From assembly GCF_004798665.1 (NCBI RefSeq), contig NZ_CP039292.1, forward strand, positions 558,001 to 622,000: DNA of 64,000 nt, written 5' to 3'. Below are positions 26,396 to 36,176 of the stretch, one piece after another. This DNA comes from Actinomyces procaprae. GTDB taxonomy: Bacteria; Actinomycetota; Actinomycetes; Actinomycetales; Actinomycetaceae. How positions within the stretch are numbered: the stretch's first letter is position 1; each line of letters starts with the position of its first letter. A model generated the notes under the pieces. It searched no databases. It worked only from the letters and a program-made list of their open reading frames with translations, and was not told the origin of the DNA. A program made the position numbers and the translations under genes.

Positions 26396-28319
26396 GAGGG
26401 GGAGCGGCGGGGTGGGCCGCCAGGTCGACGGCGGTGACGACGACGGCGCTGGGGTGGGCGGCGTCGTGCAGCACCCGCATGGTCACCGGGGCCCCGCCCG
26501 CCGGGTCGGCCACGCTGTAGCGCGGCCAGTTGGAGCCCGCCAGGTCTACGCGCAGGCGGTGCCCGGCGGGCAGGTGCACGCCGGTGGACCACATGTCCAC
26601 ATCCACCTCCACGGGTTCGCCGGGGGTGAGCGGGTCGCGGCGCTCGGCCCCGGCGCGGGCGCTGAGCCGCAGCACGCCGTCGGTCAGCAGGGTGGAGGTG
26701 CCGTCCGGGCTCACCTCGGTCAGGGCCGCGTGCAGGTGGGCGTCGACGGCGTCCGCCGCCACCCAGGCGCGCAGCCGCACCGGGCCGAGCAGCGTCACCG
26801 GCTCGGTCAGCGGCGCGCTGGTGAACACCGCTACGTCGTCGCGCGCCTCGATACTGCGCTGGTCGTGCGGGCCGGCGTTCTCCGGCGGACCCATGAGCAT
26901 CTGGCCGCCCGCGGTGGGCACCGGCTCGGCCGGGTCGTGCACCCAGGCGGTCCAGCCCGTTGAGGCGTCGTCCCGCTCCGCCTGGCCGTCGGGAGTGTGC
27001 AGCACCCCGCCCGCGCCCAGGCGCCAGGCCTGCTCGACGGCGTCGGGGGCGGGCCAGGCGGGCAGGTCGATCCACCGATCCGCCCCCATGACATAGACGC
27101 GCACGGGGTCCTCCGGCAGGCGCGCCGCCGCCTGCTCATCCCCGAGGGCCGCCTTCCAGAAGTCCAGGCTCAGTTCCCCCAGGCCGACGTCGTCGGTGCC
27201 GCCGCCGGGGAAGTCACGCCCGGCCAGATGCCCGTCAAAGGTCAGGTGCGTCCAGGGGCCGACCACCAGGCGCACGTCTCCGGGACGGCCCCGCGCGGCG
27301 GCGCCTGCGGCCATGGCCGTGAAGTTGCGCAGGGTGCCGCCCTGGAACAGGTCGTACCAGCCGGACACGTGCAGCGTCGGCACCGCCAGGTCCGCCAGCC
27401 CGTCCACCGGGTAGACGAGCCGCTCCCAGTAGGCGTCGTGCAGCGGGTGGCGCACCCAGTCGACCACGTGCCCGCCGGCCCGGTGCGCCGTAGCCAGGTC
27501 CTGCGCGGCCTGTGCGATCCCGACCCGTTCCAGGTAGGGCGTGAAGGCCTCAACCGGTTCGGGCAGCGTCTCCTGTGGGGCGTCCGGGCGCCCGTCGCGC
27601 CAAAGCCCGGTGCGCACCTGCTGGCGCGCCCACTCGTACGACGGCCCCTCCAGCAGTACGCCGCCGCGCATGGCCAGGTCGTCGTCATAGGTGGAGGGGG
27701 ACACCCAGGCGGTCATGGCGGCCAGGTGCTCGGTGTCGGCCAGGGCGGCGGTGAACTGGGTGGTGGTCAGGTAGGAGTTGCCGAAAGTGAGTATCCGCCC
27801 GTCGCACCAGGGCAGGGCGGACAGCGCCGCGCGCGTGGCGGTGCCGTCCGCGGCCTCGTCGACGTAGAAGCGGAAGTCGCCGTCGGAGATGTCCGTGCCG
27901 CGGCAGGCCTGGGCGACCACCGCGAAGCCCTCGGCGATGGCCCGGTCCAGGCTGACAGCCGCCTGCATGCCCAGCACTCCCGCCATGAGGCCGGGCGTGG
28001 CCGGGTCGACGCCGGACACCTCGGACACCATGGGCCGCCAGGCCCCGAAGTAGGGGCAGCGGGTCAGCAGCACCGGGTGGGTGCCGTCGTCGGCGGGGCG
28101 TACGACGTCGGCGCGCAGCACGGTCCCGTCCGGCATGGGGAGCTCCAGCACCTCATGGATGGCGTGGGAGGCGGGGCCGTCTGCCTCAGGCAGCTTCAGG
28201 GCGGCGCGCACGGAGGCGGGGATGTTGCCGGCCGGTTCGGGCGCCGGGCCACCGGGCGACGGCGATGGCCGTACCGGGGTCCGGTCCGGCTGCGCGGCGG
28301 CTTGACTGTTGTCGGACAT
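26376..28319 (-). CDS. CocE/NonD family hydrolase (X-Pro dipeptidyl-peptidase-like)
   Basis: 647 residues from ATG 28319 (AGGAG upstream); the frame is open beyond but overlaps the esterase gene. The N-terminal alpha/beta hydrolase has ADVVRPADDGTHPVLLTRCPY and the nucleophile region ILTFGNSYLTTTQF (GxSY block). The C-terminal jelly roll has LRAWVAADAVDAHLHAALTEV and HRLRVDLAGSNWPRY, as in cocaine esterase and PepX. It hydrolyses esters or amides in the cytoplasm. It is the last gene of a four-gene run, 11 bp after the carboxylesterase. Having two esterases beside a rhamnosidase and a transporter suggests removal of acyl groups from glycosides. Confidence 0.87.
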   Translation of the reverse strand: MSDNSQAAAQPDRTPVRPSPSPGGPAPEPAGNIPASVRAALKLPEADGPASHAIHEVLELPMPDGTVLRADVVRPADDGTHPVLLTRCPYFGAWRPMVSEVSGVDPATPGLMAGVLGMQAAVSLDRAIAEGFAVVAQACRGTDISDGDFRFYVDEAADGTATRAALSALPWCDGRILTFGNSYLTTTQFTAALADTEHLAAMTAWVSPSTYDDDLAMRGGVLLEGPSYEWARQQVRTGLWRDGRPDAPQETLPEPVEAFTPYLERVGIAQAAQDLATAHRAGGHVVDWVRHPLHDAYWERLVYPVDGLADLAVPTLHVSGWYDLFQGGTLRNFTAMAAGAAARGRPGDVRLVVGPWTHLTFDGHLAGRDFPGGGTDDVGLGELSLDFWKAALGDEQAAARLPEDPVRVYVMGADRWIDLPAWPAPDAVEQAWRLGAGGVLHTPDGQAERDDASTGWTAWVHDPAEPVPTAGGQMLMGPPENAGPHDQRSIEARDDVAVFTSAPLTEPVTLLGPVRLRAWVAADAVDAHLHAALTEVSPDGTSTLLTDGVLRLSARAGAERRDPLTPGEPVEVDVDMWSTGVHLPAGHRLRVDLAGSNWPRYSVADPAGGAPVTMRVLHDAAHPSAVVVTAVDLAAHPAAPPHRGRSI

Positions 28320-28330
28320 GATGCGGGCTC

Positions 28331-29974
28331 CTATTGCGCGGATTCGGCGTCGGCCAGCATGGCCAGCTCCAGGGGATAAACGATCTCGTCGACGGCGCCG
28401 GCGGGGGCGGCCGGGCCGCCGTAGCGGCGTCCGGTGCCGGCCCGTGCCCAGGGCGCCCAGCCCGGTGCGCCGTCGCGGATGAAGCGCACCCAGTCGGCGT
28501 GCATGACATCGGCCAGTGACTGCGGGCGTGGTGAACCCTGGACGCCGTCGGCGTGCGGGTGGGCCAGGCAGTCGAAGACGAAGGGCACCTCCATGCAGTG
28601 GGTGGACAGGCCGCCCGCCGGCGCGGGCAGGGCCGAGCACCAGGAGAAGTCGTACAGCCAGGTGCGGTCGGCCGCGACCGGGTCGGCGCCGCGCCGCCGC
28701 ACCCACTGAAGTACCGGCAGGCGGAACAGGCCGTTGGAGACCACCTGGCCCACCAGCAGCTCCTCGTCGCCGGCCAGTTCCGGGTAGGTGGCGGCCAGCT
28801 GCGTGATCCGCTCCGGGCGCATGCCGGCCTCGGCCAGCAGCTCCGCGGCGCCGCGCCCGGCCATCTCTCCGGCGAGCGCCCGGCCAATGGGGGTGAGCTC
28901 GTGGCGCACTCCGCCGCACAGGACCGGCACATTCGCCGCCGCGGTCGCCGCGTCCAGGGTGGCGGCGGGGATGATGTCCCCGTCCACCACCGGCATGAAG
29001 GTGCGGGAGATGGCCCGGGGCGGGCGGATGAAGCGCGACAGGTCGGCGGAGACGTCGAACAGCGGGAACTCCCGGCCGAGCTGCTCCGAGACGTCCAGCA
29101 CCCGTTCCTCCGACACGGAGCGCCAGCCCGCCAGCTCCGGGGTGATGCCGGCGATCTGGGCGGCCCGCTCCCCGATCACGCGGGCGTCGGCAGTGGTCGC
29201 CGCCGTCGTACCGCCCGACTCGCAGATCACCCCGTGCAGCAGGCCGCGGGCGCGCGGGGACACCAGCAGCACCAGGGCGGATGCGCCCCCGGCGCTCTGC
29301 CCGCCGACGGTGATCCGCTCCGGGTCCCCGCCGAAGGCGGCGATATTGTCCCGCACCCACTCCAGGGCGAGGATCTGGTCCAGCACGCCGCGGTTGACCG
29401 GGGCGTCGGAGTCGGGGATCCAGCCGAAGCCGTCGAAGCCCAGCCGGTAGGAGATGGACACGGTGACCACGCCGTCGCGGTTGAAGGCGGCCCCGTCGTA
29501 GAAGGGGCTGGCCGGGCTGCCCGCGTAGAAGCCGCCGCCGTGAATCCACACGAGCACCGGCAGGCGGGCGTCCGCGTCCCCGGGTGCGGAGGTGAAGACG
29601 CTCACCGCGAGGACGTCGTCCCCGGGGATAGACGGCTCGGGGATGGCGGTGGTCTCCCCGAAGGGACGCCGCTGCGGGGTGGGACCGGGGCGGGAGGCGT
29701 CCCGCACGCCCTCCCAGCGTCCGCGGCGCACCGGCGCCAGGAAGCGGCGTGGGCCGGTCGGCGGCTCGGCGAAGGGAATCCCGTAGAAGACGGCGGAGCG
29801 GCTGAAGCGGGCGGGGGAGCCGGTGGCCGAGATGATCCGCCGCCAGACCCCGCGCACCGCCCCGCAGGGGGCCGTGACCACCGGGCCAGGGCCGGGCTCG
29901 GGGACGGCCACCGGCGTGGAAGCGGGGTGGGCGACGGGACTGGGCGCGTCGGGAGTCGGCTGGTCGGCGGGCAT
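28331..29974 (-). CDS. Type-B carboxylesterase/lipase family protein
   Basis: About 547 residues, ATG at 29974, one base after the transporter stop, so translation is probably coupled. The oxyanion block [16 protein letters not shown] and the nucleophile elbow [14 protein letters not shown] (GxSxG) are typical. [12 protein letters not shown] is the family signature. The catalytic His is probably in the [14 protein letters not shown] block near the C-terminus. No signal peptide. Substrate unknown; aromatic or acetyl esters of imported glycosides would fit the operon. Confidence 0.9.
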   Translation of the reverse strand: MPADQPTPDAPSPVAHPASTPVAVPEPGPGPVVTAPCGAVRGVWRRIISATGSPARFSRSAVFYGIPFAEPPTGPRRFLAPVRRGRWEGVRDASRPGPTPQRRPFGETTAIPEPSIPGDDVLAVSVFTSAPGDADARLPVLVWIHGGGFYAGSPASPFYDGAAFNRDGVVTVSISYRLGFDGFGWIPDSDAPVNRGVLDQILALEWVRDNIAAFGGDPERITVGGQSAGGASALVLLVSPRARGLLHGVICESGGTTAATTADARVIGERAAQIAGITPELAGWRSVSEERVLDVSEQLGREFPLFDVSADLSRFIRPPRAISRTFMPVVDGDIIPAATLDAATAAANVPVLCGGVRHELTPIGRALAGEMAGRGAAELLAEAGMRPERITQLAATYPELAGDEELLVGQVVSNGLFRLPVLQWVRRRGADPVAADRTWLYDFSWCSALPAPAGGLSTHCMEVPFVFDCLAHPHADGVQGSPRPQSLADVMHADWVRFIRDGAPGWAPWARAGTGRRYGGPAAPAGAVDEIVYPLELAMLADAESAQ

Positions 29975-29975
29975 G

Positions 29976-31409
29976 TCACTTGACCTTCTTGACCGGGTAG
30001 ATGGCAAGTGCCGCCAGCAGCAGCATGACCATGGCGAAGACGTAGATCATGCGGTACCCGGCGGCGCCGGCGATGCGGGCTACCAGCTGGCCGGCGATCA
30101 CGGGGGCCAGCATCTGCCCGATGTTCGTGGCCGCGTTGGCCACACCCAGGTCGCGGCCCGCGGCCTCCGGGTCCGGCAGGACATCGATGAACAGGGCCTG
30201 GTCCACGGTCATGAAGGCGCCGAAGGCGAAGCCGGACAGGGCCGACATGATCAGCAGGCTCGCAACCGTGGGCCAGACGGCGGGCAGCGCATACAGTGCC
30301 ATGAGCGCGAAGGAGGAGTAGATGACAAAGGGCTTGCGGCGCCCCAGCTTGTCCGACAGCCGTCCGGAGACGAGCATCATGATGATCATGCCGGGCATGG
30401 CCACCAGGCTCAGGATGGGGACCATGGCATTTGCCTCTGCCTGGGTCAGGGCCGGGCGCACATAGGACTGGAGGACGTACAGGTTGAAGGTGGTGGAGGA
30501 GGTGTAGCCGAGGAACATGAGCAGCCGGGCGAACCACACCCAGCGGTAGTCGCGGTCGCGCAGGGCGATGGTGAAGCCGATGATGAAGGTCTTGACGTCA
30601 AAGCGCGGCAGTTCCAGGTCCTTGGAGGAGCGGTCCTTGGCCAGCAGTACGAAGCAGGCGGCGCCGAAGGCCACCAGAATCGCGAAGATGTAGTAGGCGT
30701 CCAGGCCCATCGCGTTGAAGGCGTTGCCAGCGACCAGTGAACCCGCCAGGCCGCCGATCATGGTGCCGATTCCGGAGAAGGCGGAGACCGTCGCCAGACG
30801 GTTCTCCGGAGTACGGTCGGCGATGGTGGTGACCAGCGGCGCCTGCATGAAGTTCAGGGCCACCTGGGCCACCACCCAGAATATGGTGATCAGTAGGATG
30901 GTGCTGGAGTAGCGCAGTCCGATCATGAGCAGGGCGCCCACGAACCCGCCGGCGCAGATCCAGAAGGAGCGCCGTCCCCAGCGCGAGCGCCACCGGTCGG
31001 AGATGACCCCGACGATCGGCTGGGCGAACATGGTGAAGAGGGAGCCGATGGCGCTGACCACGGACATGGCACTCGCGCGGGCGCCGTCGTAATGGTTGTA
31101 GATGTCCGTCAGCTCGGCGGCGTCCGCCCCGGTGTAGGTGCCGGAGGCGAGCTGCTGGAGCACCTCTGAGGTGACGTGCGGATAGTCGCCGAAGAACGCC
31201 TGGAACTCCACCATCTGCACCTGGTTGGGCAGCAGAATGCCGGGAATGGCGGAGTAGCACGAGAACAGGAACATGCCCGCGATCGTGTAGGCGAACAGGT
31301 ACTGGTAGAACGGGCGCCCGCCCAGGTACTTCATGGAGGTGCCGGGGCGGGTGGGCTCCTGGATATTGGGGTCCTTGCCCACCTGCGGGACCGTGGATGG
31401 TTGGGACAT
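29976..31409 (-). CDS. MFS transporter (12 TM), glycoside uptake candidate
   Basis: 477 residues, GGAG upstream of ATG 31409. Motif A is present in both halves ([17 protein letters not shown] and [17 protein letters not shown]). About 12 hydrophobic segments, with an extended first periplasmic loop containing many polar residues. Located 32 bp after a GH78 rhamnosidase and directly before two esterases, it is best read as the importer for a rhamnosylated substrate. The similarity to MFS_1/GPH-type sugar porters is general, so the substrate is inferred from context. Confidence 0.85.
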   Translation of the reverse strand: MSQPSTVPQVGKDPNIQEPTRPGTSMKYLGGRPFYQYLFAYTIAGMFLFSCYSAIPGILLPNQVQMVEFQAFFGDYPHVTSEVLQQLASGTYTGADAAELTDIYNHYDGARASAMSVVSAIGSLFTMFAQPIVGVISDRWRSRWGRRSFWICAGGFVGALLMIGLRYSSTILLITIFWVVAQVALNFMQAPLVTTIADRTPENRLATVSAFSGIGTMIGGLAGSLVAGNAFNAMGLDAYYIFAILVAFGAACFVLLAKDRSSKDLELPRFDVKTFIIGFTIALRDRDYRWVWFARLLMFLGYTSSTTFNLYVLQSYVRPALTQAEANAMVPILSLVAMPGMIIMMLVSGRLSDKLGRRKPFVIYSSFALMALYALPAVWPTVASLLIMSALSGFAFGAFMTVDQALFIDVLPDPEAAGRDLGVANAATNIGQMLAPVIAGQLVARIAGAAGYRMIYVFAMVMLLLAALAIYPVKKVK

Positions 31410-31441
31410 GGGAACTCCTTTGTTCTCGTGTGGATGTTTGC

Positions 31442-34432
31442 TCAGGCCACCAGGTGGTGGCGGCCGTGAGACAGCTCGAGGGGCGGCTCCCCCTCGCGTC
31501 CCGGCAGGGTCACCCGCGCCCGCGCCCCGACCGGGACGACGACGTCGAGTTCCAGGCGGCCCTCGCCGGCGGCGGCCGCCTGCGCGGACACCTCACGGCC
31601 GGCCTCGTCCACCAGCCGCCAGGAGGAGGCCGCCCAGCCGTAGGGGGTGCGGTGCACGGCCTCTGCGCGGGTCAGGCCCCCGCCCGGCGTCGGGGCCACC
31701 TCGATCACCCGGTAGCCGGGCTCGGCCGGCGCCAGGCCCGCGACGCTGCGCTCCAGCCAGGCCGCCACCGCTCCCAGGGCGTAGTGGTTGAAACTGGTCA
31801 TGTCGCCGGGGTTGATGCTCCCGTCCGGCAGCATGGAGTCCCAACGCTCCCAGGTGGTGGTGGCCCCCATGGTGACCGTGTACAGCCAGCTCGGGCAGGA
31901 GGTCGTCAGCAGCAGCCGGTAGGCGGCGTCGGCGTGACCGGTCGCCGTCAGCGCCCCGGTGAGCACGGGCGTGCCCGCGAAGCCCGTGGACACGTGCCCG
32001 CCGGAGGCATCCACCAGCTCGGCCAGCCGGTCCCCGGCCACCTGGCGTTGCTCCTCCGAACCGGTCAGGTCGAAGGTGATCGCCAGGGCGTAGGCGGTCT
32101 GCGTGTCGGAGGTCATGTGCCCGGCTCCGTCGGTGAAGCGGGCGCGGAAGCCCTCCCCGATCGCGTCCGCCAGGGCGGTGTAGTGAGCGGCGTCGTCGTT
32201 CTTGCCGAGGACGCCCGCCCAGCGGGCGACGATCCGGGCCGACTGGGCGAAGAAGGCGGTGGCCACCAGGTAGGGGTCGGTCATCGCCTGCATGGGGTTG
32301 TCCGGCGGGGCGGAGGGGTCCAACCAGTCGCCCAGCTGCATGCCGGAGTCCCACACGTGGTCGGCGGCGGCCAGGGAGTCCACCAGATCCACCCAGGCCC
32401 TGGCGGAGTCGTACTGCTGGGCCAGCAGGCCGCGGTCGCCGGTGGCCCGGAACAGCTCCCACGGCACCACGGTGGCGGCGTCGCCCCACACGGCCGCCGG
32501 CCGCGGCGGGGTCCAGAGCCCGCCCGGAATCACGGGCACGTACCAGGTGACGGTGCCGTGCGCGGCCTGCTCGATCGCCAGGTCCGCCAGCCATGAGGAC
32601 AGCAGCCCGGTGCAGCCGTAGTGGAAGGCCGCGGTGGGGGCGAAGGCCTGGATGTCGCCGGTCCAGCCCAGGCGCTCGTCGCGCTGCGGGCAGTCGGTGG
32701 GCAGAGCGACGAAGTTGTCCCGCATGGACCACCGCGAGTTCTCATGCAGGCGGTTCACGCGCTCGTCCGAGCAGTCGAAGGCGCCCAGCCGCTCCATGGA
32801 GGTGTGCACGACGACGGCGGTGATCGCCCCGGCCTCAATGTCCCGCTTGGCGGCCGCCGCCCCACCCGGCCAGCCGGCCACGTCCGCGTAGCGGAAGCCG
32901 TGGATGGTGAAGGCGGGCTCCCACTCCTCCACGCCGTCGCCGGCCAGCGTGAAGCGGTCGGTGGCGGCGGCACCGCGCAGCGGGCGCGTACCCAGTCGGC
33001 CGTCCTCCAGCACCTCGGCGTGCCGCAGTGTGATGGTGGTGCCTGCCGGGCCGGCCACGCGGATGCGCAGGCGGCCGGACATGTTCTGCCCGAAGTCGAT
33101 CAGTACGCGCTCCGGGGCGGTCTCGATCTCCGCCTCCCCGATCGACATCGCCTGCCGCTCCTGCACCGTGACCGCTACCGGAAGCAGCGTCTCCTGCGCG
33201 CGCACCGGGGCATCCAGCGGCATGATCAGCTGCTCGGCGTCCGAGGCGCCCACGGCCACCGGCGACCATTCGGCGTCGTCGAACCCGGGCGCCGACCAGC
33301 CGGGAGTGAGCAGGCGGGCGTCCACCGTCTCACCCTCATACAGGCCGGTGAACAGGATCTCGCCGGCGCCCGCCCGCCAGCCCGGGCCGGTGGCGACCGT
33401 GGTGCGGGTGCCGTCGGCGTGGGTGAGCTCGAGCTGGATGATGGCGGCGACGTCGTCGCCATACAGGTTGCGGTAGCCGCCGTCGAAGCCGATGTGTCCG
33501 CGGTACCAGCCGTCGGCCAGCTGCGCGCCGAGCGCGTGGCGGCCGACGCCGTCGCCGGCGGGGGAGGAGTCCAGCAGTTGAGCGGTGACGTCGTAGGCGC
33601 GGGCCACCAGGCGCTGCCCGTATACGGTCCAGCCGGGCACCAGCTCGTCGGCGCCGACGCGGCCGCCGTCGAGCTCGGCGCGGATCAGGCCGTGGGCGCT
33701 GACATAGACGCGGGCGGCCACCACCGGGCGGTCGACCGTGAACTCGTGGCGCACGCGCGGCGGACGGCGATCGCTCTCGGGGTTCTCCGGCCAGGCGGGG
33801 CCGACGGGCAGCGCCTCCCAGTCGGCGGCATCCAGCAGGCCGGCCTCGTAGACGACCGGCTCGGACCATTCGGTGGTGGCGGGTGCCGAGGCCGACGGCG
33901 CGGTGGCGGAGGCGGCCACGGCGACGGAGCCGGTCACGCGCACCCGCACCACCGCGCGCTCGCGGGAGGCGAGTGCGGGGGCGGGCCAGTCCACCAGGAC
34001 GCCGTCGGCGGAGGGAAGCGTGAGTGTTTGCGGGTTACCGAGCGGGTTTCCGGCGGCGTCGGTGCGGGTCAGCTCGAGCTCGGCGTCGGTGCGGGTCAGC
34101 TCGAGCTCGGCGTCGGTGGGGGTCCAGCCGGCGGGGGCGGTGGGGATCTCCCAGGACAGGCGCGGTGTGGGGGAGGCGCCGCCCAGGATGTCGCCGGGGA
34201 GGTATTGATCGAACTTGAGGTGAGTGGGGGCCGCCAGGTCGCCGACGGGGTCGGGCAGGGCGGCAGCGGTGATGGCGGGCTCGGGGACGGCGGGCCGGGC
34301 GGTCGGGAGGACGCCGTCGGGCTTGGAGGCTGCGACCTCGGGGAGTGAGCCCGGCGCCGCGGCTGACGGGAGCTCGGACGCGGTGGCGGGCTGCTGCGGT
34401 GCGTGAGGTGCTGGTGTTGTCTGCGTTGACAC
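31442..34432 (-). CDS. GH78 alpha-L-rhamnosidase (copy A)
   Basis: 996 residues from a GTG with GGAG seven bases upstream. Domain order as in bacterial GH78: N-terminal beta domains (LDGGRVGADELVPGW, LADGWYRGHIGF), the DFGQNMSGRLRIRV segment, then the (alpha/alpha)6 domain with PTDCPQRDERLGWTGD near residues 575-590 and TTTWERWDSMLPDG near 865, and a C-terminal beta sandwich. These motifs carry the acidic residues of the inverting mechanism. No secretion signal. The first ~65 residues are Ala/Pro/Ser rich, and there is a perfect 27-bp duplication at 34055-34108 (ELTRTDAEL repeated). First gene of a four-gene run with MFS, carboxylesterase and CocE hydrolase. The Asp-rich acid motif is complete, so it should be active. 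Confidence 0.93.
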   Translation of the reverse strand: MSTQTTPAPHAPQQPATASELPSAAAPGSLPEVAASKPDGVLPTARPAVPEPAITAAALPDPVGDLAAPTHLKFDQYLPGDILGGASPTPRLSWEIPTAPAGWTPTDAELELTRTDAELELTRTDAAGNPLGNPQTLTLPSADGVLVDWPAPALASRERAVVRVRVTGSVAVAASATAPSASAPATTEWSEPVVYEAGLLDAADWEALPVGPAWPENPESDRRPPRVRHEFTVDRPVVAARVYVSAHGLIRAELDGGRVGADELVPGWTVYGQRLVARAYDVTAQLLDSSPAGDGVGRHALGAQLADGWYRGHIGFDGGYRNLYGDDVAAIIQLELTHADGTRTTVATGPGWRAGAGEILFTGLYEGETVDARLLTPGWSAPGFDDAEWSPVAVGASDAEQLIMPLDAPVRAQETLLPVAVTVQERQAMSIGEAEIETAPERVLIDFGQNMSGRLRIRVAGPAGTTITLRHAEVLEDGRLGTRPLRGAAATDRFTLAGDGVEEWEPAFTIHGFRYADVAGWPGGAAAAKRDIEAGAITAVVVHTSMERLGAFDCSDERVNRLHENSRWSMRDNFVALPTDCPQRDERLGWTGDIQAFAPTAAFHYGCTGLLSSWLADLAIEQAAHGTVTWYVPVIPGGLWTPPRPAAVWGDAATVVPWELFRATGDRGLLAQQYDSARAWVDLVDSLAAADHVWDSGMQLGDWLDPSAPPDNPMQAMTDPYLVATAFFAQSARIVARWAGVLGKNDDAAHYTALADAIGEGFRARFTDGAGHMTSDTQTAYALAITFDLTGSEEQRQVAGDRLAELVDASGGHVSTGFAGTPVLTGALTATGHADAAYRLLLTTSCPSWLYTVTMGATTTWERWDSMLPDGSINPGDMTSFNHYALGAVAAWLERSVAGLAPAEPGYRVIEVAPTPGGGLTRAEAVHRTPYGWAASSWRLVDEAGREVSAQAAAAGEGRLELDVVVPVGARARVTLPGREGEPPLELSHGRHHLVA

Positions 34433-34467
34433 GATGTGGCTCCGTCTGCGGTGACAAGGGGCGGGCG

Positions 34468-34511
34468 TTGAAACGACTCAAAGGTTAATTGTAGGGGTGG
34501 GGCCGAGTCAA
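34468..34511 (-). promoter_or_regulatory. Putative promoter and operator of the GH78-MFS-esterase operon
   Basis: On the minus strand, TTGACT (34511-34506) and TAACCT (34487-34482) are 18 bp apart; TACAAT (34493-34488) lies between. Just downstream is the near-palindrome TTGAAACGACTCAA (34468-34481), in the position expected for a repressor operator. No regulator gene is adjacent. Predicted by eye. Confidence 0.45.
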
Positions 34512-34622
34512 TGGGCGAGTGAGCGAAAGGGGGTGAGGAGGTCAAGGGACGCGCGGTCGACTTCCGGGTTGGCGGCAGCCCGGCAGGCGGTGTCCGAAGC
34601 GCGCGTTGAAGTCCCCGCAGAC

Positions 34623-35010
34623 CTGAGTGCGACCCTGAGCGGGCGAGCACGTCCTGTTCATCCCGGATACGACCTCCTCACCCCGAATACGACCACGGCC
34701 GCCCGAGTACGACCTCCTCGTCCCGAATGCGACCCCGGGCGGGCGAACACGTCCTTTTCAGCCCTAAACCCTCCCGAATGTGGAGGGTATCGGGCGGATG
34801 AGGTCGTATTCGACCGGCGTGGGGTACTCGAATACGACCTCGTCGGACCGAAGACGTCCTCGCAAGCCTCAGAACGACCCCGCCCGACCGCCCGAGTACG
34901 ACCACGTGCGCTCGAGTACGACCTCGCCGCCCCGAGTACGACCTTGGGTGGGCGAACACGTCCTCGTCGGCCCGAGAACGTCCTGCGTGTCGTTCGGACA
35001 TGTTCGCCCA
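34623..35010. repeat. 20-bp-phased degenerate motif array (type CCGARTACGACC), copy 1
   Basis: About 15 units with consensus CCGARTACGACCTCSTCGSC, mostly 19-21 bp apart, fill the gap between the GH78 start and the DUF559-type gene. Most units point the same way. Near the middle (34761-34830), a hairpin-like core and one inverted unit (GAGGTCGTATTCG) interrupt the array. Units vary at many positions, so this is not a simple tandem repeat. A related array with the same unit and core lies at 55544-55833. The interval has no supported gene. Confidence 0.85.
34767..34795. other. Hairpin core of the phased array, copy 1
   Basis: CCCTCC (34769-34774) and GGAGGG (34782-34787) can pair around a 7-base loop. 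Alternatively CCCGA and TCGGG pair around the GGAGGG. The order CCCT-CCGAATG-GAGGG-TCGGGC is conserved in the array at 55.6 kb, where the sequence otherwise differs. Confidence 0.55.
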
Positions 35011-35030
35011 CCCGCGCAAATGGACCCGCA

Positions 35031-36060
35031 CTACTCCCACAGGCCGGGAACGCGGCGGGCGTGCAGCGTCACGCTTGGCGGCATGTGCTCCATGACTCTC
35101 GACGTCAGTCGGGCCTCGTCATTGAGGTCTGCGTACGTCACTCGCATGAACGACCAGCCCATGGCGCCGATGGCGTCTTGTCGGAGCTTCTCCTCCCAGA
35201 GGTCGTCATTCACGCTGTACTTGCTGCGGCCGTCGAACTCGATCGCCAGCCGCAGATCCGACCAGGCGAGGTCGAGGAAGCGCTGGCCGCCGGCTTCGAG
35301 CAGGATTTCGTATTGCAGCTCCGGTGGCGGCAGCCCGAGTGCCACAACCAGCCGCCGGGTCAGGCTTTTCACCGGGTGACTCCGAGAAGGGGCTCGCCAT
35401 GGCGACGATGGCGCGGGCGCGCACCGCTCCCCGCCGTGGTCCTTCGGCCTCCACCGCCGCCAGCAACTGGGGGCGAACGTGCTCCCACCGGGACTGGGCC
35501 TGCTGCGGGTTGAAGCGGTCGGGGCGGCACAGCGCCCGCATGGCCGAATCGACGATCGTGATCGACTCGCGCGCAGGCAGGTCGAAGGCACAGTCGACCG
35601 CCGTTCTCAGCAGGGTCGTGACCGGTAGCCCGTTGACCACCTCCACATCTTCGGGCTGCAGGCGGGAGCGACGGCGTCTCAGACTGACGGCACGACCCGC
35701 CCCGGAAGGGTGTGGAAGGCTCGCATCCGCGAAGTCGATGGGAGCCAAGGGCTGCCGTGCGCGCTTGGGGTTTGTGGGCACTGCGATGCGAATGTCGGTT
35801 TCGCCGCGGCGCAGCCACAGGCCGTGTACGAGTGCCCCGGCCTCATGGGTGAGTACGACCGCGGATCTGGCTGAGTGAACGGCAGCGACGCAGCGGGCCA
35901 GGCCAACCTCGCGCTGCTGTGCCCACACTGCCTGCCCGGGAGTCGGAAGCAGGCTGACGCCGGGAGAGATCTGCACGCGGGCGTCCACGGTCCGAGCTCT
36001 GCTGGGGCGCCCGGCGTAGGCGAACTCGATGGTTGGTAGCGGAGGCGGTGCGGGTGCGCT
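35031..36060 (-). pseudogene. AbiEi-like / DUF559 (Vsr-like nuclease fold) protein, frameshifted
   Basis: Two frames form one protein. The N-terminal part has a region typical of AbiEi-type regulators (LTHEAGALVHGLW, then VNGLPVTTLLRTAVDCAFDL). The C-terminal part, in another frame from about 35380, has the DUF559 endonuclease-like core ELQYEILLEAGGQRF-LDLAW and RLAIEFDGRSKYS, with D, E-x-D and K in nuclease-like spacing. The break lies near 35360-35400, after VAMASPFSES. No clear start codon with a ribosome-binding site is visible; the frame runs upstream into the 120-bp repeat, so the boundary at 36060 is approximate. Such orphan proteins are common in actinobacteria with unknown role. It lies between a phased array and the 120-bp repeat. 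Confidence 0.7.
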
Positions 36061-36176
36061 GCGACTGAATTGGAGGGTGTTCTTGCACGCAATAGTCGTT
36101 GGGGTGAACCCGTCCGATCTTGAGTTTTTGTTGGTACTATGCGGAATTGTCGGTTGGGTTGGAGTTGGGTGGTGCG

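Noticed and set aside
26376..29549. A 1057-residue fusion of esterase and CocE hydrolase
   Set aside because: The N-terminal ~410 codons are an out-of-frame reading of the carboxylesterase gene; a good ATG and ribosome-binding site exist at 28319.
34623..35010. CRISPR array
   Set aside because: Units are only ~20 bp with no spacers between them, they are degenerate rather than identical, part of the array is inverted, and no cas genes are in the window.
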